From positions 4,265,409 through 4,329,408 of the forward strand of contig CM073328.1 of the NCBI GenBank assembly GCA_037043015.1: a stretch of 64,000 bases of DNA. The letters are read 5' to 3'. A program made the translations under genes and the position numbers. Shown here in pieces: positions 27,296 to 38,965 of the stretch. Positions within the stretch are counted from its first letter, which is position 1; every line of letters begins with the position of its first letter. The notes below the pieces were generated by a model. The model worked only from the letters and a program-made list of their open reading frames with translations. It ran no database searches and was not told the origin of the DNA. The stretch comes from Bryum argenteum (lineage: Eukaryota; Streptophyta; Bryopsida; Bryales; Bryaceae).

Positions 27296-29372
27296 TATCA
27301 CTTGCATTAATTCTTTTTTGGGTAGGCGAATCTTCATCTGCAGATTGACCTAGTTTGAAGCATCATTCCTCAATTCCTGCACCAATCAATTCCAATGTGG
27401 AATCTTGTTTCAATTGGTGTCAAAGTTGATACTTTTTTCAAGAGCTTTTTGAAAAAGTAACCCTCACATTTTTCTTTTCTTCATTTGAAGATTATTTACT
27501 TCCAACAATGGTTGGAACTTCAACTAAAAACAACCAATCAGATTATGACATGTGCAATTGTGCATGTTGACTAGATCAAGTCAGTCAGCCCAAGTTTGTT
27601 TATCAAACCTTGATTGGTTTTTATTTTGTTCATTCCTATTTTTGGATTATTTGATCTATTGTGTTGCTTGGTGGTGCCATTGGAGGCAAAGGCATGTAAT
27701 CAAGAGGTAGTACAAAGCATGCACATCTTCTTGCCATCAATGATAACTATGGTGAGGATAAAATTAAAGGGTTTCTTTATTAATGTGAATCTAAATAAGA
27801 TTGAGCCACTGTCTCATATTAAGTCTAATATGGGGAAGCCAATTGAATAACTCTTGTTGATTGATGTAAAATGACCCAAATGATTGATATTAACGTTTTG
27901 TTGTAGGTCGGGTTATTGGAAGTCAAAAAGATAATGTTTACCAAACGAGTAGGTACTCTTGTGTGACAGAGCGCTCACTCAAATGTTCTCAACCGTCAAC
28001 CATGAATGTGGCCCTTGCCCAACTAAGCTTCTAATTACATTTTTCGGCCCTTTCAAGAGCCTCAAAGCTTTGTTTGGTTGTTCAACCGTCCGCCATGGTA
28101 ATGTAGTTCTAAGACACTCTTGATTTGTGAACTTCTCTTAAAAGATTGATTAGCAACGATTATATAGTATCAAGTTTTGATTATTATTTGTTTACCTTAA
28201 ATCAAACTTCTTATTCATTTGTTGAGCTCAAACTTCCCCGACTTCTTTCAATCACTCAGTTTGAACCTCGAAGTTTGGTGAAACATTCAACAAATGGCTA
28301 TGATCTTCATGACTACATTCATTCTTCTAAATAGAACATTCAAGTCAATATAATAAATACTTAGGGTTATTGGTCAACTAACTTCAAGATCTTATTGTTA
28401 CAAGTTTGAAATCTTAGAATCTTCTTTGCTATGATTGCTTCATTTTGTACTATGTACAAGAGTGTTATGAGAGCCTTTTCATTGACTTTTAAGAGCTTGG
28501 CCCGAGTTTACGGATAGAGGTGAGAAAAGTTTGAGTAAATGGTTTTGAACTTATTTTATGCTTTCGAACAAATTGTACAAAGTTACATAGAAATGAAAGG
28601 GTTTTACTATTTCCATGATTTCTTTCACCAACCAATTAAGTAGGAGAAGTCTATACCCATAAGTTCTTAAATGAAAATCAAATCTTCATACTCTAAGTGG
28701 ATATGGCAATCAAGAAACAATCAAGAGAGGAGCATAGGCTTCCCTAAGTGGCAATAAGAGCATAGAGGATCAATAGATCTCAAGAACAATAACCATTGAA
28801 CACCCTTAGTTAACCGTCACTGTAACCATGAGTCAAAGACGTTGGACTTACTACTTACATGAAATACGTATGCATAACCAAATACGTACATTGTATACGG
28901 AATATATACGCCACGCCGCCTCTCTCGCCCGACGACGCATTCATTGGACGACTCGTAGACGGCGACCGGGCACTGTCACATTCGGCGGAAAAACCGGTTC
29001 AAATAGCTTCAAGATCACCCTCTTCATTTCCTCGGTGCTTTGTTTGGCGTTCGAGAGACGGAGGAGGTTTGTGCATCTGTGTAAGGGGGCGATCTTCGCC
29101 ATTGTGGCGATAAGAGCCGAGTTTGGCGGTGTCGTCATATTCTTCTTTGTGTGACGGTGTGTGGAGAGTATCGGAAAACTTCATGCGGATTAATTGGAGA
29201 TGCAAGGGCGAGGAAACAGGTAAGGTAATCGTAAGGTCATTCTCTCGGTATGTGTGGTTGTACGTTGAGGACTATTGAAGTCTCCGACATAGGATCTATT
29301 AGGTTGTGAACAATTGGCCTTGTTATATTTTTGTCTCTGCCGGCATATGTAGACGCCGTTGTTTGGTCTCGC

Positions 29373-29777
29373 ATTGATTTGGTGAATGGATTTGTCACAA
29401 GCTATGATCCCGTCCGCGAGTGCAGGCGGGGATTAACACTCTCATCGTATTCTGACTTTCAAGTATTTCTTAATAAAAACGTACCTTAGTAGTTGAGATG
29501 GCGCTAGTTTTGGTGAATGGATTTGTCACGAGCTAGCGATCCCGTTCGCTTGTGCGGGCGGGGATTAACACTCTACACGACATGACTTTCAAGTATTTCT
29601 TACAAATCGAACGACCTTAGTGGTTGAGATGGCGCTAGTTTTGGTGAATGGATTTGTCACGAGCCAGCGATCCCGTCCGCTAGTCCAGGCGGGGATTAAC
29701 ACTCTCACACGTATAATAATGTAAGTATATGTTACGATCGAGAACGTACCTTAGTAGTTGAGATGGCGCCGCTTTTG
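29373..29777 (+). repeat. Threefold 135-140 bp tandem repeat, unit 4
   Basis: Unit 4 copy of the triplet, with the most small deletions of the four. Confidence 0.85.
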
Positions 29778-31231
29778 TCCATGAGATATTCGTGCCGTAG
29801 CTTCAATGTCATAAGAAAGAAGAATCTGGAGAATGAGTTTGCCACGCCGAGGACATACCCGACCCTTGCTCTTCAAGTAACTTAAGCCTAGAAAGTCTAC
29901 GTGCGTACCCGAGTTTCATGACATTATTTAGAACATGGTTGACTTGGCATACACGGACTTGTGAATGACTGAGTGAGCGGTTGCATGCTCATGCTTAGAC
30001 CCGCATCCCTTGGACGATTACGTCGTTGAACAATAGTTCCAAAAACGTACTAGGATTCGTGCAAGAAACGGACCCCCTGCGTCCTAGGTAGTGTGCAGGG
30101 TTTCATCTGCTAGAACAAGAGTCGGGCTATATCTCCAACAGATTGAACATGATAGCAAATCGTTGAGCGATACGGACATGATGCGCTTGCGAAAGGAGCA
30201 GAGAGATTGGCAGGACTGGGGCAGAGCTGGTAGGTCCTCTTTGTAGTAATTATCGATCCCCGGTCGAGCAAGTGCATTAAGTGCGTACAGGCTGAGTGTC
30301 ATTTGATACCACAAGAATGCTATTTATGCGCAATTGGTTGTCTAGCTCTGAGAATCCAACATTGCTGTGTTGCAGGTATGGGTCTCAAGCTGGCTTTGAA
30401 TTAATTAGGCGTCTGCAGTGCGTGCGTGCGTGCGAAGTGATCAATGAAACTTTCAGGCATGGGCTTGGAGAACCAAGTGATTGCTGCAATTAATGCGTGG
30501 GCCAAGGAGGGCGTTCATCCCAAGGAGACAAGTAAGTTGATGATCGGTCTACCTCAGTCTCTTGATGAGCAGTCAATCATACTTAGCCTGTAGGTTGCTG
30601 ATCGCAACTAAAATTCAAACAAGTGGAACCCAAACTTGGGGTGGGTTACACGAGTCCGCTAGTAGCAATTGACATTTGGGTTGCATGGGCTGCATGCAGG
30701 CCAAAAGTTGAGATAAAAGTTACTTGTGTGCATGTAAATGTAGTTGTATCTTGAGTCTCATCCCTTCGGTTTGCTACGAGAGAATTCGAGCCCCGATGTG
30801 CACACGAGACTAGAGAGGCATGCCAATGAGTTGTACTTGATTGGATCATTATGTTGTGTTTGTTATTTTTGACAGTTCCTTGGAATCAAACGAATTCAAT
30901 GCTCATCCGCATATTGAGTCGAGGGCGAGTGCATGCGGTGGATGGATATGAGCCTCGAATTCACCGAGAATTTTTTTCGTATCTCCAACTCACCGTAGTC
31001 GATCACTCTCTCATGTTTGCGAGCAAGACGTCGAGGTTGAGCTCTTAATTGAACCATGCCACTACTAAATACGGGTACCGAAGTCGTCAATTCCGTTTTC
31101 ATCACGGTCATGTGGATGGGCGATTGATGTGACTAAGACGATGTAGAGCTTGATTTAGAGCAGTGAAGCCTATGAATTGCGGACTCTGTGGTCATCAGAT
31201 TAATCCGTGTGCACTCTGCTCAATCCTACAG

Positions 31232-32020
31232 TTCCAGGATTTTGTCGTGAGACAAATGATGACCAGCTGCTGCGGTTCCGGTAGTAATGTGTTGCAAATG
31301 AATGCTCGGCCAAGGACGGAAGAAAGTTGATGATCTCATGAAGTCGAGATATGAACCAAGATGATGTCGACCACAAGATTACAATCGTTAGCTTTCTTTT
31401 TGGCTCGAGTTGATCACATGGCTCAAATTCGGGGAGAAATTTTGCATGGGTCGCATGCCCATGACCGAGGTCATGCATGCGATGGAAACCCCGCATCAAT
31501 TAAAATGGTGGAGACGCATGATTGTGTCTGGCCCTATTTGACCTTAGTGACACTGCTACCTGGATTATTATTTGGGAAAAATGATACGCAGGACTACACT
31601 AGTGGGCGCCCGGACCGGTGGTAACTTGGATCGTTGAACTTGTACGCGGAAGGAGCCATTTAAAGCGTTACTATCTGCGTAGTTGCTACTTCATCAGTAA
31701 CACCAAGTGAACCGCATCGATTCGTTTCTTTCCGTCCACCACGTGACGACGACGCCGACGACGCTTACGATCTTTGTTTTGGTGCGTTTATATAGTCATG
31801 TCGTCACTGGAGCTTTCATTGTTGGTGGAAAGGGAATGTGAAGTTGCAGGTGGCCGAGAACAACCTCACATTGTCGTCATTAGCTTACATGCAAGCTCAT
31901 TGTGCAAATGGAGTTCTGTCACATGTGCGGAGAGAATACCTCGGTTTTTCCACATATGGCAAAGAAAAGACCGGATGTGACACCAACAAGTAAAGGGGGT
32001 TTGCAAGCTTGCTCTAGACT
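31232..32020 (+). pseudogene. Coding-like stretch of unknown identity, unit 4
   Basis: Unit 4 copy of the coding-like stretch; the most fragmented frame of the four. Confidence 0.3.
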
Positions 32021-33926
32021 TACAAGCAAGCAGATTGCACAACCGTGTTACCGATGCCCTTCTTGTCTCACTCCACATGCGTTCGAAGGTTCCAAGTTCA
32101 GAAAGTATATCATGAATGGCAATTCGAGCTAGCTAGTACCCCCTCTTTTGGGTAGAATTCCAGCAAGGTAACTAAGGCCAATTCATATGTGCGGTATCTT
32201 ATTAATACTGGGGGAGCAAAAAAAAAACAGGGGGTCTTGTAGATTATTCTCTACTCTACTCATAAAGTTTTGAAGCGGGGAAAGGGATCGTTTGAAATCT
32301 CAACCATTCTTTCAACAAGCTTGTGATGAATAATGCATGCTTTCCATTCGAAAATAGCAGTTGAATGTTGTGACAGAAGTGAGAGTTTTAGAACGCTTTC
32401 GTGAGAGATAGAATACGGGGGTCCGCAATTGGTATGAAAAAAGAAGAAAACTTGGGGAAATACTCATGAAGTGTAAGTTTGAACGAGTAATTTGAATGTT
32501 AGTATTCGTCAACATGGTACAATCATGTCAAAGTCAACTGGGGCACCTCAGAATTGGGTCACTTCTAAGAAAAAAGGCTCTGAAACTTCAAGTAAAGCAA
32601 GCATTGGTTCAATTTCATTTGTATCATTGCAAATTCATAGCAAATGCATTGCCATCGGTTTCAATTTTATTGCACAATTTGACCTCGAACTGATTGGAAT
32701 GTGGCTGGAACTGATTGCCTTGGTGAGCTGGAAGTTGGAACAATTTGTACATGAGAATTTGTGGATTCTGTACAGGTAATATCAAATTGTAAGTACTTTG
32801 AATCTGTTTACAAGAGATTCATAAAATGGATGAATTGGACACCAGAAATGGGTCGAGTTCAAAAAAAGTAATCGAAAGTGTGAGTAAACATTTGGTCTAA
32901 AAGAAAGTAATTGAAAGCGTGAGCAAAGCATTGGTTCTTTTTATAAACATTTGATGAAGATTTGCATCATTCTATTCAAAGCGTTCACTTGCATTTTCAT
33001 TGCCTTGAAATCGTAGCATGTTCATTGCATTTTGGTATCCTTTTTTGTTGCCCGGGTATAGCATTATATATGAATGCATTCTAATTTGAACGCCTTTCCC
33101 ATCCTTGAAGGCCGAATCCCTTTGTGAACATATTAAGAACCTATATCATTCATGTTTTGGAACCATCTGCCATGCAGAATTGCTTCAATTCTTGGAGGAC
33201 ACTCACCAAGTTCAAAGGCTCCGTCCGTGATTTGTCAACTATGGTACAATCTGTTACTATGGTACAATCTGGTTTGACACTTTGATAGACGGATCGTTGG
33301 CTTAACAAAAACAAAAATCACCCACAACCCACAATGAAATTAGTTGAACGTAGAAAAGAGATTACTTTCACCGGAGCAAGTTCCCAATCATAAAGGCTCG
33401 ATCGCTTGAAGGAATGCGTTTGCTGGACGAAAGAAAAACAAAATTATAGTAACCACTGTCAGCCATGGCCATGGCCACTGACACGCCGGCCCTGGTAGGT
33501 AGACTACCACCCTACACCATAGGTTCAAAACTATATATATCTCTCTTTAGTCCTTTTCTCGGACATCCCACCCCCTTCATCACTCCCTCCATCTCCCCCG
33601 CACGCACATCCAATCTTGCTTCCCGTACATTTCACTCCACACGCTTCGCGAATCTTCAAACATTTCCTAGATCATTCCTCTTCCGGATCCTCACAACGCA
33701 AATCTTTCGATCGTCAACTTACTCTTTTATCTATAGTGAACTTTTATCTATTAATCGTGAAATTTCATCGAGCATTTACACGATTTTGACAAGTACGGCA
33801 TTCTCATAAAAGTAAAATTCGGTGATTACTACTCCTTACCCTCGTCATAGGGTTGTTGCAATCGGTAAGTGATCCAAGCATGAACATCAGCGATGTATGA
33901 TTATGCTTTTGCTTGCTTCACGATCG

Positions 33927-34976
33927 GGAAACCGGAGAGTTCAGTCTTTGAGTGCGCATCATCAACTGGGAGTAAGTGCTTGAACCAAGCAATCTGCACC
34001 CGTGTTTATTCCAAAATGAAGATTTTCGTCTTAAGGGGCAGTTGTGATTCCGATAAGCATGCTTTCTATAATAGAGTTTCAAATGTTATATGTATATCTA
34101 GCATTGCAAGAGCATTTACGAGAGCGGCCGCCATATTCTTCTCTTGGGTTTGTGGTCCGATATTGAGAATTGGGATCCACCAGGAACGTTCAAGTGTCGA
34201 CAATCCTATACCTTGTGTCTCTCCAAGATTTGACTCACTTTGCCCCTTCCGTGTGGTGGATGAAATCAATCAAGGTACCTCTCTTTCTTACCCGACTTAA
34301 TGCTTTTGTGGTTACGTACACGCGTTTTGGAAATGATCAATCTCGATCTTTGTTTGATTGATGAGTTGTGGTTGAATTTTCTTGCATAGGCATGGATCCT
34401 CAAAACGAGCGCAAAATGTTTCAACAACTTGTGAGGGTGCCAGTCAGTCGAATACCCCACAGTAAGTTGCTCCTGGAAGTGATACATCATTCACTTTTGC
34501 AAAAGATGTACAAAATTCATTCACATCATACAGCAGAATTATGAGGAATCTTTGAAAAAGCGAAGTTTCGTGTTCGTAGGGTTCGCAAAATGTTACTGTC
34601 TCATTCATGACTGTGTAGCATAGAAGCGTATGACCATCTTAATATTATCATGGTAGACGTTACCAGTGATGATGTTCTATTGGCTTCCCAATGCAGGTGC
34701 TTTCTGTTGACTCCAAAGCTCCTCCCTAACTTGGAGTACACTGAAGCCTGCACCATCTTGAACATCATGAACGGTCCTTACATCGATGAAGCGGCTGAAA
34801 GTAAGTTTGTCAATAGGGCTACCCTTTTCTTAGGTTCACTCGTTTCCTCAGTGGGTTGTTCAATACTTTCGGTAGTTGGATTCTCAAGACCGGTGGTACT
34901 GGTTGGGTATTGTGATGCAGGGTGGAAAGATGGATATTCATGGGCGACGGTCACTCAGACCGTGGCGTCACATTAG
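33927..34976 (+). pseudogene. SMC5: SMC5 C-terminal fragment, copy 4 (exons A-E, array edge)
   Basis: Exon A is 33,927-33,971 (short by four bases, at CAG and CTG sites). Exon B is 34,184-34,274 (91 nt; its acceptor reads CAGGAAC, the only copy that restores the GAA codon for the E of SGGERS). Exon C is 34,390-34,461 (one base short at GGCTGCC). Exon D 34,697-34,800 is intact (104 nt) and exon E 34,921-34,976 ends in TAG. This is the copy next to unique flanking DNA. No upstream SMC5 exons are recognised between copies 3 and 4. Confidence 0.8.
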
Positions 34977-35815
34977 TAGACAGTGAATCACATTTATGAG
35001 GTTTTTGATCATCTGAAAGTTATCCCTTGTAGCAGTATGGGCTTGCATGTAACAAGTAGTTCTAGAGCCGTCGACTTTTCGAACAGATTTGATTATGTAT
35101 TTTATGGCATGTTCTGAAATTTAATTCTCTGGCCCACTCTATTGGGAAAGATCATGACAACCTTGGCGGAAAGTAGGTGAACTGCTTTCGTATGCAATGA
35201 ATGGGAAAAACCGACGGCTAGTGTATTATCAGCCGATGGATTTAGCTCACTCGCTGGTCCATTTTTGAAACCACCGGCTAAGAACCGATGAAATTCACAA
35301 ATAAATTTCTATTCTTAGTATAAAATAAGAAAATTGCCGGAAGAAATCTGTGAAAAACCGATTAGGTGTGGGAAATGCCAGTTATTAGCCAATAAAAGTC
35401 AAAAAATTCCCCGAACCCTGTTCGTATGACAAAGCTGTGAATAAAATTGGAATCATAATTCTCTCTTACTTTTTAAATTATCTGGCCTTTTTAGCAATCC
35501 TACACACTATCTAAAGCTTCCTTATGAAATTGTGCTCTATTTCAAGTGTCATTTTTGTGAGTTTCGTAAACCAATATTTGTCATGTTCATCCTATGAATA
35601 GGATCCATGTTTGCACGTTATTAGGTGAAGCATTGCCTGCACATGCGTGTTTGGACACGAGGTGCTTGAATATGGGTGCTCCTATCTTATATTTAAATTG
35701 GGTAAGTGATCAAATGAGAATATGCTAGTAGAGTTTGCGAAGAATCATACATTCTATTTCCTTTAATTGGCTCTCTCTTATTTTTAAAAGCTTCTTATAT
35801 AGTGTTTGAAACTAA
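34451..35815 (+). repeat. Terminal partial array unit 5 and diverging flank
   Basis: The sequence follows the unit closely through SMC5 exons D-E to about 35,730, apart from a 226-bp insertion at 35,195. It then crosses an empty site for the unit's TA MITE and remains loosely alignable to about 35,815. Similarity resumes at about 37,150-37,440 (to unit 1 about 1,420-1,640 and 2,007-2,065). This is the right edge of the array. Confidence 0.85.
35195..35420. mobile_element. hAT-like non-autonomous element (226 bp)
   Basis: Flanked by the 8-bp direct repeat TTCGTATG (35,187-35,194 and 35,421-35,428). The other units are uninterrupted here (TTCGTTTGACATATC). The ends are CAATGAATGGG and the complement of CAGGGTTCGGGG. 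An 8-bp duplication and a CAGGG-type end fit hAT elements. There is no coding capacity. Confidence 0.75.
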
Positions 35816-35986
35816 AGTTCAAGACAGGATATCATTCATTCTACTGGGCCAAATTGATGGAAACATACATGTTTCAATTTTATTACTTTTCAATAAAAAC
35901 AATCATCACCACATACCTTGTTTCAAAATGCATGAATATTTGGTAAAGTGAACGTAAATTATTTATCAAAGCTAGCATTGATACTA

Positions 35987-36698
35987 TCAATGATAATTTT
36001 TTCTGCTGCCGTCGGAAGATGAGGAAAATTCCATTGGCCATGGATGATGAAAAAGGCATGATGTACCATAAGTACAAACTTCTCCGCGTGCATATGGTTT
36101 ACATAAATTCTCTTTCTACAAAATAAATAAAAATTAATTAGTATTATAAAACAATAAAAAATAATTTAATTTATAAAAATTTAAGTTTTTAAAAGAGGAA
36201 TTGATTGACTTACCGGTCGATGTGGTAATCCATTTATGGGATTAATGCTCGCAGGAGGGCCTCTTGTTGACATCATATAGGATGAAAATTCTAGTACAAT
36301 TTCTTGGTTTTGTGGTTGAATATCTTGCTCTCCCTGTAAAACAACACCAGATCAATTAGATTCTTCTAATAAACAAAAGTGTTAGTTTTTGTACATATGA
36401 AAAGTTGTACATGTGCAAATATTTAGGCATAGTCGATGTATTAATAAAACCCAAATCAACAAACATCATCTTGGCTACTTACATTCTCAAGAATAGTGGT
36501 TGATAGCACTTCATTAGCTCCGTTGGTTTGTACTTCATTTGCTCCATCTCCATTAACTTGAATTGCCAAAGACTCTAATGAAAGAGCTTCCGGATTCAAA
36601 CAAACGGGTCCACCATCTACAACACTAGATTGAAGAGTAGAGAGAACCTCCTCTACTCCACCATCTACACCTTTATCAAGATCTTTTGTAGGATCCAT
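35987..36698 (-). CDS. Small single-finger CCCH zinc-finger protein (3 exons)
   Basis: Three exons, all joined in phase 0: 36,483-36,698 (72 codons, from ATG), 36,214-36,333 (40 codons) and 35,987-36,115 (42 codons plus TGA), giving 154 residues. Donors GTAAGT follow exons 1 and 2; acceptors are TTACAG and TTGTAG. Exon 3 encodes LCKPYARGEVCTYGTSCLFH then HP, an exact C-x8-C-x5-C-x3-H finger preceded by GLPHRPKE, which matches the RPxE lead-in of plant CCCH proteins of the ZFN/HUA1 kind that bind RNA or DNA. The N-terminal 72 residues are acidic, with a short NGDGANEVQTNGANEV duplication. Only one finger is present where relatives have several, so this may be a truncated or novel short form. 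A TATATAAG box lies about 75 bases upstream and AATAAA about 100 bases downstream. No counterpart exists in the array units. Confidence 0.75.
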
Positions 36699-36769
36699 GC
36701 TTGAAAAGAATTCTAAAAATTGAAGTTCAAACGTAATTTAATTAGTCTCAATTGTATATACATGAAATA

Positions 36770-36777
36770 CTTATATA
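36770..36777 (-). promoter_or_regulatory. TATA box of the CCCH gene
   Basis: The minus strand reads TATATAAG, 72 bases upstream of the ATG at 36,698, with no intervening ATG-initiated long frame. The spacing suits a short leader. Confidence 0.45.
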
Positions 36778-36904
36778 TTCAAAAGACATTATTTTTAAAG
36801 CTAAGTGTTAAATATAATTAACAACATAGGAGTATTTTTAATATTTTATCAAATAAAAGAACATATTAAAGATTATTATTACAACCTCACTTTTACTTAT
36901 GTGA

Positions 36905-37030
36905 TTACAGTATAGTGTTCACACTCAGAGAGGTCATACTTCCAACATTGTAGGATTGGTTGAACGAACACTCTATTTACGCTAGCCTAAAATGAGTTGG
37001 AGTTCTTTTTTTTCCCTTCTTAGTTAAGTG
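36905..37030 (+). mobile_element. SINE 3' fragment
   Basis: TAGTGTTCACACTCAGAGAG through TGAACGAACACTCTATTTACG to GTTGGAGTTC matches the 3' half of the SINE copies at 37,437 and 58,320. 5' truncated. Confidence 0.55.
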
Positions 37031-37436
37031 AATAAAAATAAACGATAATCATCTAGGATTAACTAAATAGACTAAATTAATAAATATTAAGTAAAAGAAG
37101 TGGGAGATCAGTATAAGATTAACTAACTCCAAATATCAAACCGACTCCTCCAAACATACATGTGCCTATCAAGGTTGTATGAGTACAAGGAATATTCTAT
37201 AGTCGTTCAAAGAATCTTTTAAAAACATATGTTTTTTTCATATATTTAACTTATTTTAAAAATAACAATAATGGGTATTGGAAAATAAAAATCAATTATA
37301 TTTGAAGTACGTTTGAATCTTTTAGCAGCAATTATCAAAATGGAATATTCCCATAAGAATCTGAACACGTTCAAATGATTCAAGCATAAGTACGCGTTCA
37401 AAAAATCTAATGTGAGTAATATCTTCTTGTACTAAG

Positions 37437-37740
37437 GTAATCTTGGTTTCCAGTGAGGAGGTCGTGGATTTTATTTTCCATGTCGGCGTGGTGCTCATCA
37501 CCATAGTTCACCCAACTATGGTGTGGGTTTATGGATCTCGTTGTATGGGTACCTTAAAACCCTATATGGGATACCATGTCAGGTATCTCTAAGGCACTAA
37601 TGGCCTAGTATAGTGTTCATTCCGAGAGGGGTCAGTGGTCCCGCCATTGGTGTGATGACCTCCGGACATACATCGAACGAACACACTATTCACGTCGACC
37701 TCTAAATAGGTTGAACTTTCTCTTCTTCTTAATCTTGATC
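37437..37740 (+). mobile_element. Diverged SINE in the array flank
   Basis: Same family as the unit SINE (CAGTGAGGAGGTCGTGG, GTGGTGCTCATCACC, TGTATGGGTACC, GAACGAACACACTATTCACG), on the + strand and with a different 3' end (TCTTCTTCTT). It sits at a different position from the unit SINE. The head before AATCTTGGTTTCC is missing. Confidence 0.65.
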
Positions 37741-37838
37741 ACCTACTAACAAAATAAGTTAGTAGTTGGTCTTGATCTTTAATTTACGTACAAACATCTA
37801 GCAAAAGGAAACTCCCGAACCCCCCTACGAAGCACCCC

Positions 37839-37982
37839 CACGTTTTGAACACCTGCAGGACAGTCAATGCCCCATGTGGTGATTACCAACCTACCAAGTA
37901 ACTTCCCCCAACGAACCAACCCACGTACCAACCAAGTCCGGACCGCCACGTCATAAAAGCCACGTCAACACCCCCACGTGGC
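37839..37982 (+). promoter_or_regulatory. Cluster of ACGT elements including a G-box
   Basis: CCCACGTT, CCACGTAC, GCCACGTCA, GCCACGTCAA and the perfect G-box CCACGTGG (37,975-37,982) lie within 145 bases. Such clusters are bound by plant bZIP/bHLH factors and are typical of ABA- or stress-responsive promoters. They lie about 370 bases upstream of the TATA box of the 38.5-kb gene. Confidence 0.55.
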
Positions 37983-38350
37983 ATACCGTAAAGTCAAGTT
38001 ACCGGCAAACCCCCCTTCTCAACTAACGCGCCCCCAGTTACCTTCCGAATCTACCAGCTCCCCACATCTCCACCCCTAGTACATAGTACCTGTTACAGAA
38101 CTTCCTCACCACACCAAGTCGCATTCACGCCATGTACCCCATGGCTACATATCACGAATCTGACATGTCCCCGCGAAGGACATGGTTCTCGGAGATCTAT
38201 GAAACGGTCATGGGACCCCACCCCTACCGAGTCTTCGTTCTTGAAGACTCGAGAGTCTCCGGCCGCGTCGATTGCCGACATATAGCCCACCACGCGCACT
38301 CCATTTCGGCAACGCAGACATTTTCTTGCATACAGACATCCGGACAATCG

Positions 38351-38356
38351 TATATA
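38351..38356 (+). promoter_or_regulatory. TATA box of the 85-residue gene
   Basis: CGTATATAG, 153 bases upstream of the ATG at 38,509. There is no ATG between them, so that ATG is the first in a transcript starting here. A GAGAGAGAGA run lies in the leader. Confidence 0.5.
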
Positions 38357-38508
38357 GTAGTTTCAGGCTTTCCAGTAGTCTCATATTCTACTTGGGTTTT
38401 CAGCAATTCTCAGTTGCAAGCACAGGAACAGAAGCGCGATCACTTTTGCTGGAGAGAGAGAGATATTTGCAGGGAAGCTTTTGGGAGAGCCAGATACTTG
38501 TTAGCAGG

Positions 38509-38766
38509 ATGGGTGCGTTTACGAAATGGGCGCGAATTGCGAAAGTTGCAGGCGCGGTGGCGTTGATGAGCGTCAACACTGCGTTCTCGGAGTCGCCCAA
38601 GCAAGAACAGTGCCGCAAAGAGCAACAGCAACAACAACAAGAAGCGCAAGCGCAGGAGAATCATAGCAAAGTGCCGCAACCGATCAAGAGCAAGGCGCCG
38701 AAGATGGCGCCGCAGTTTGATGGGCTCAACTTCTACGAGACGTTCATCGGAAGCGCGCAGCGATGA
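38509..38766 (+). CDS. Small plant protein of unknown function (85 aa)
   Basis: Intronless frame from ATG (context GCAGGATGGG) to TGA. The N-terminus has a basic start (GAFTKWARIAK) followed by a short hydrophobic stretch (VAGAVALMSV, about residues 13-22), possibly a targeting or anchor segment. Then come a glutamine-rich part with six consecutive Q (about residues 40-45) and a lysine/proline-rich stretch, ending in APQFDGLNFYETFI. That ending resembles a conserved C-terminal FDGL..ET motif I associate with small, stress-induced plant proteins, but I cannot name a family with confidence. The TATA box and ACGT cluster upstream suggest stress or ABA control (inference). Confidence 0.6.
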   Translation: MGAFTKWARIAKVAGAVALMSVNTAFSESPKQEQCRKEQQQQQQEAQAQENHSKVPQPIKSKAPKMAPQFDGLNFYETFIGSAQR

Positions 38767-38965
38767 TTCTAGCTTTGTGGAGGCGCTTCAATCTTTTCTT
38801 GGAGCAATTTTTTTCTTTCTTCCGGTTTTCGGAGATAGTTTTGTAGTTTCAGAGGCGACGACGAGTTTCAGACACCCAATTCTTTTGGCACAGAGAGATT
38901 TGTTGCCGCTATTTTTTATTTCACTTGTAAATAGCAACAAGGTTGTACCGTAAAATTGCTCCAAT

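Noticed and set aside
38132-38566. 144-codon frame upstream of and overlapping the 85-residue gene
   Set aside because: It begins before the TATA box, crosses the promoter and leader, and has no recognisable motif.
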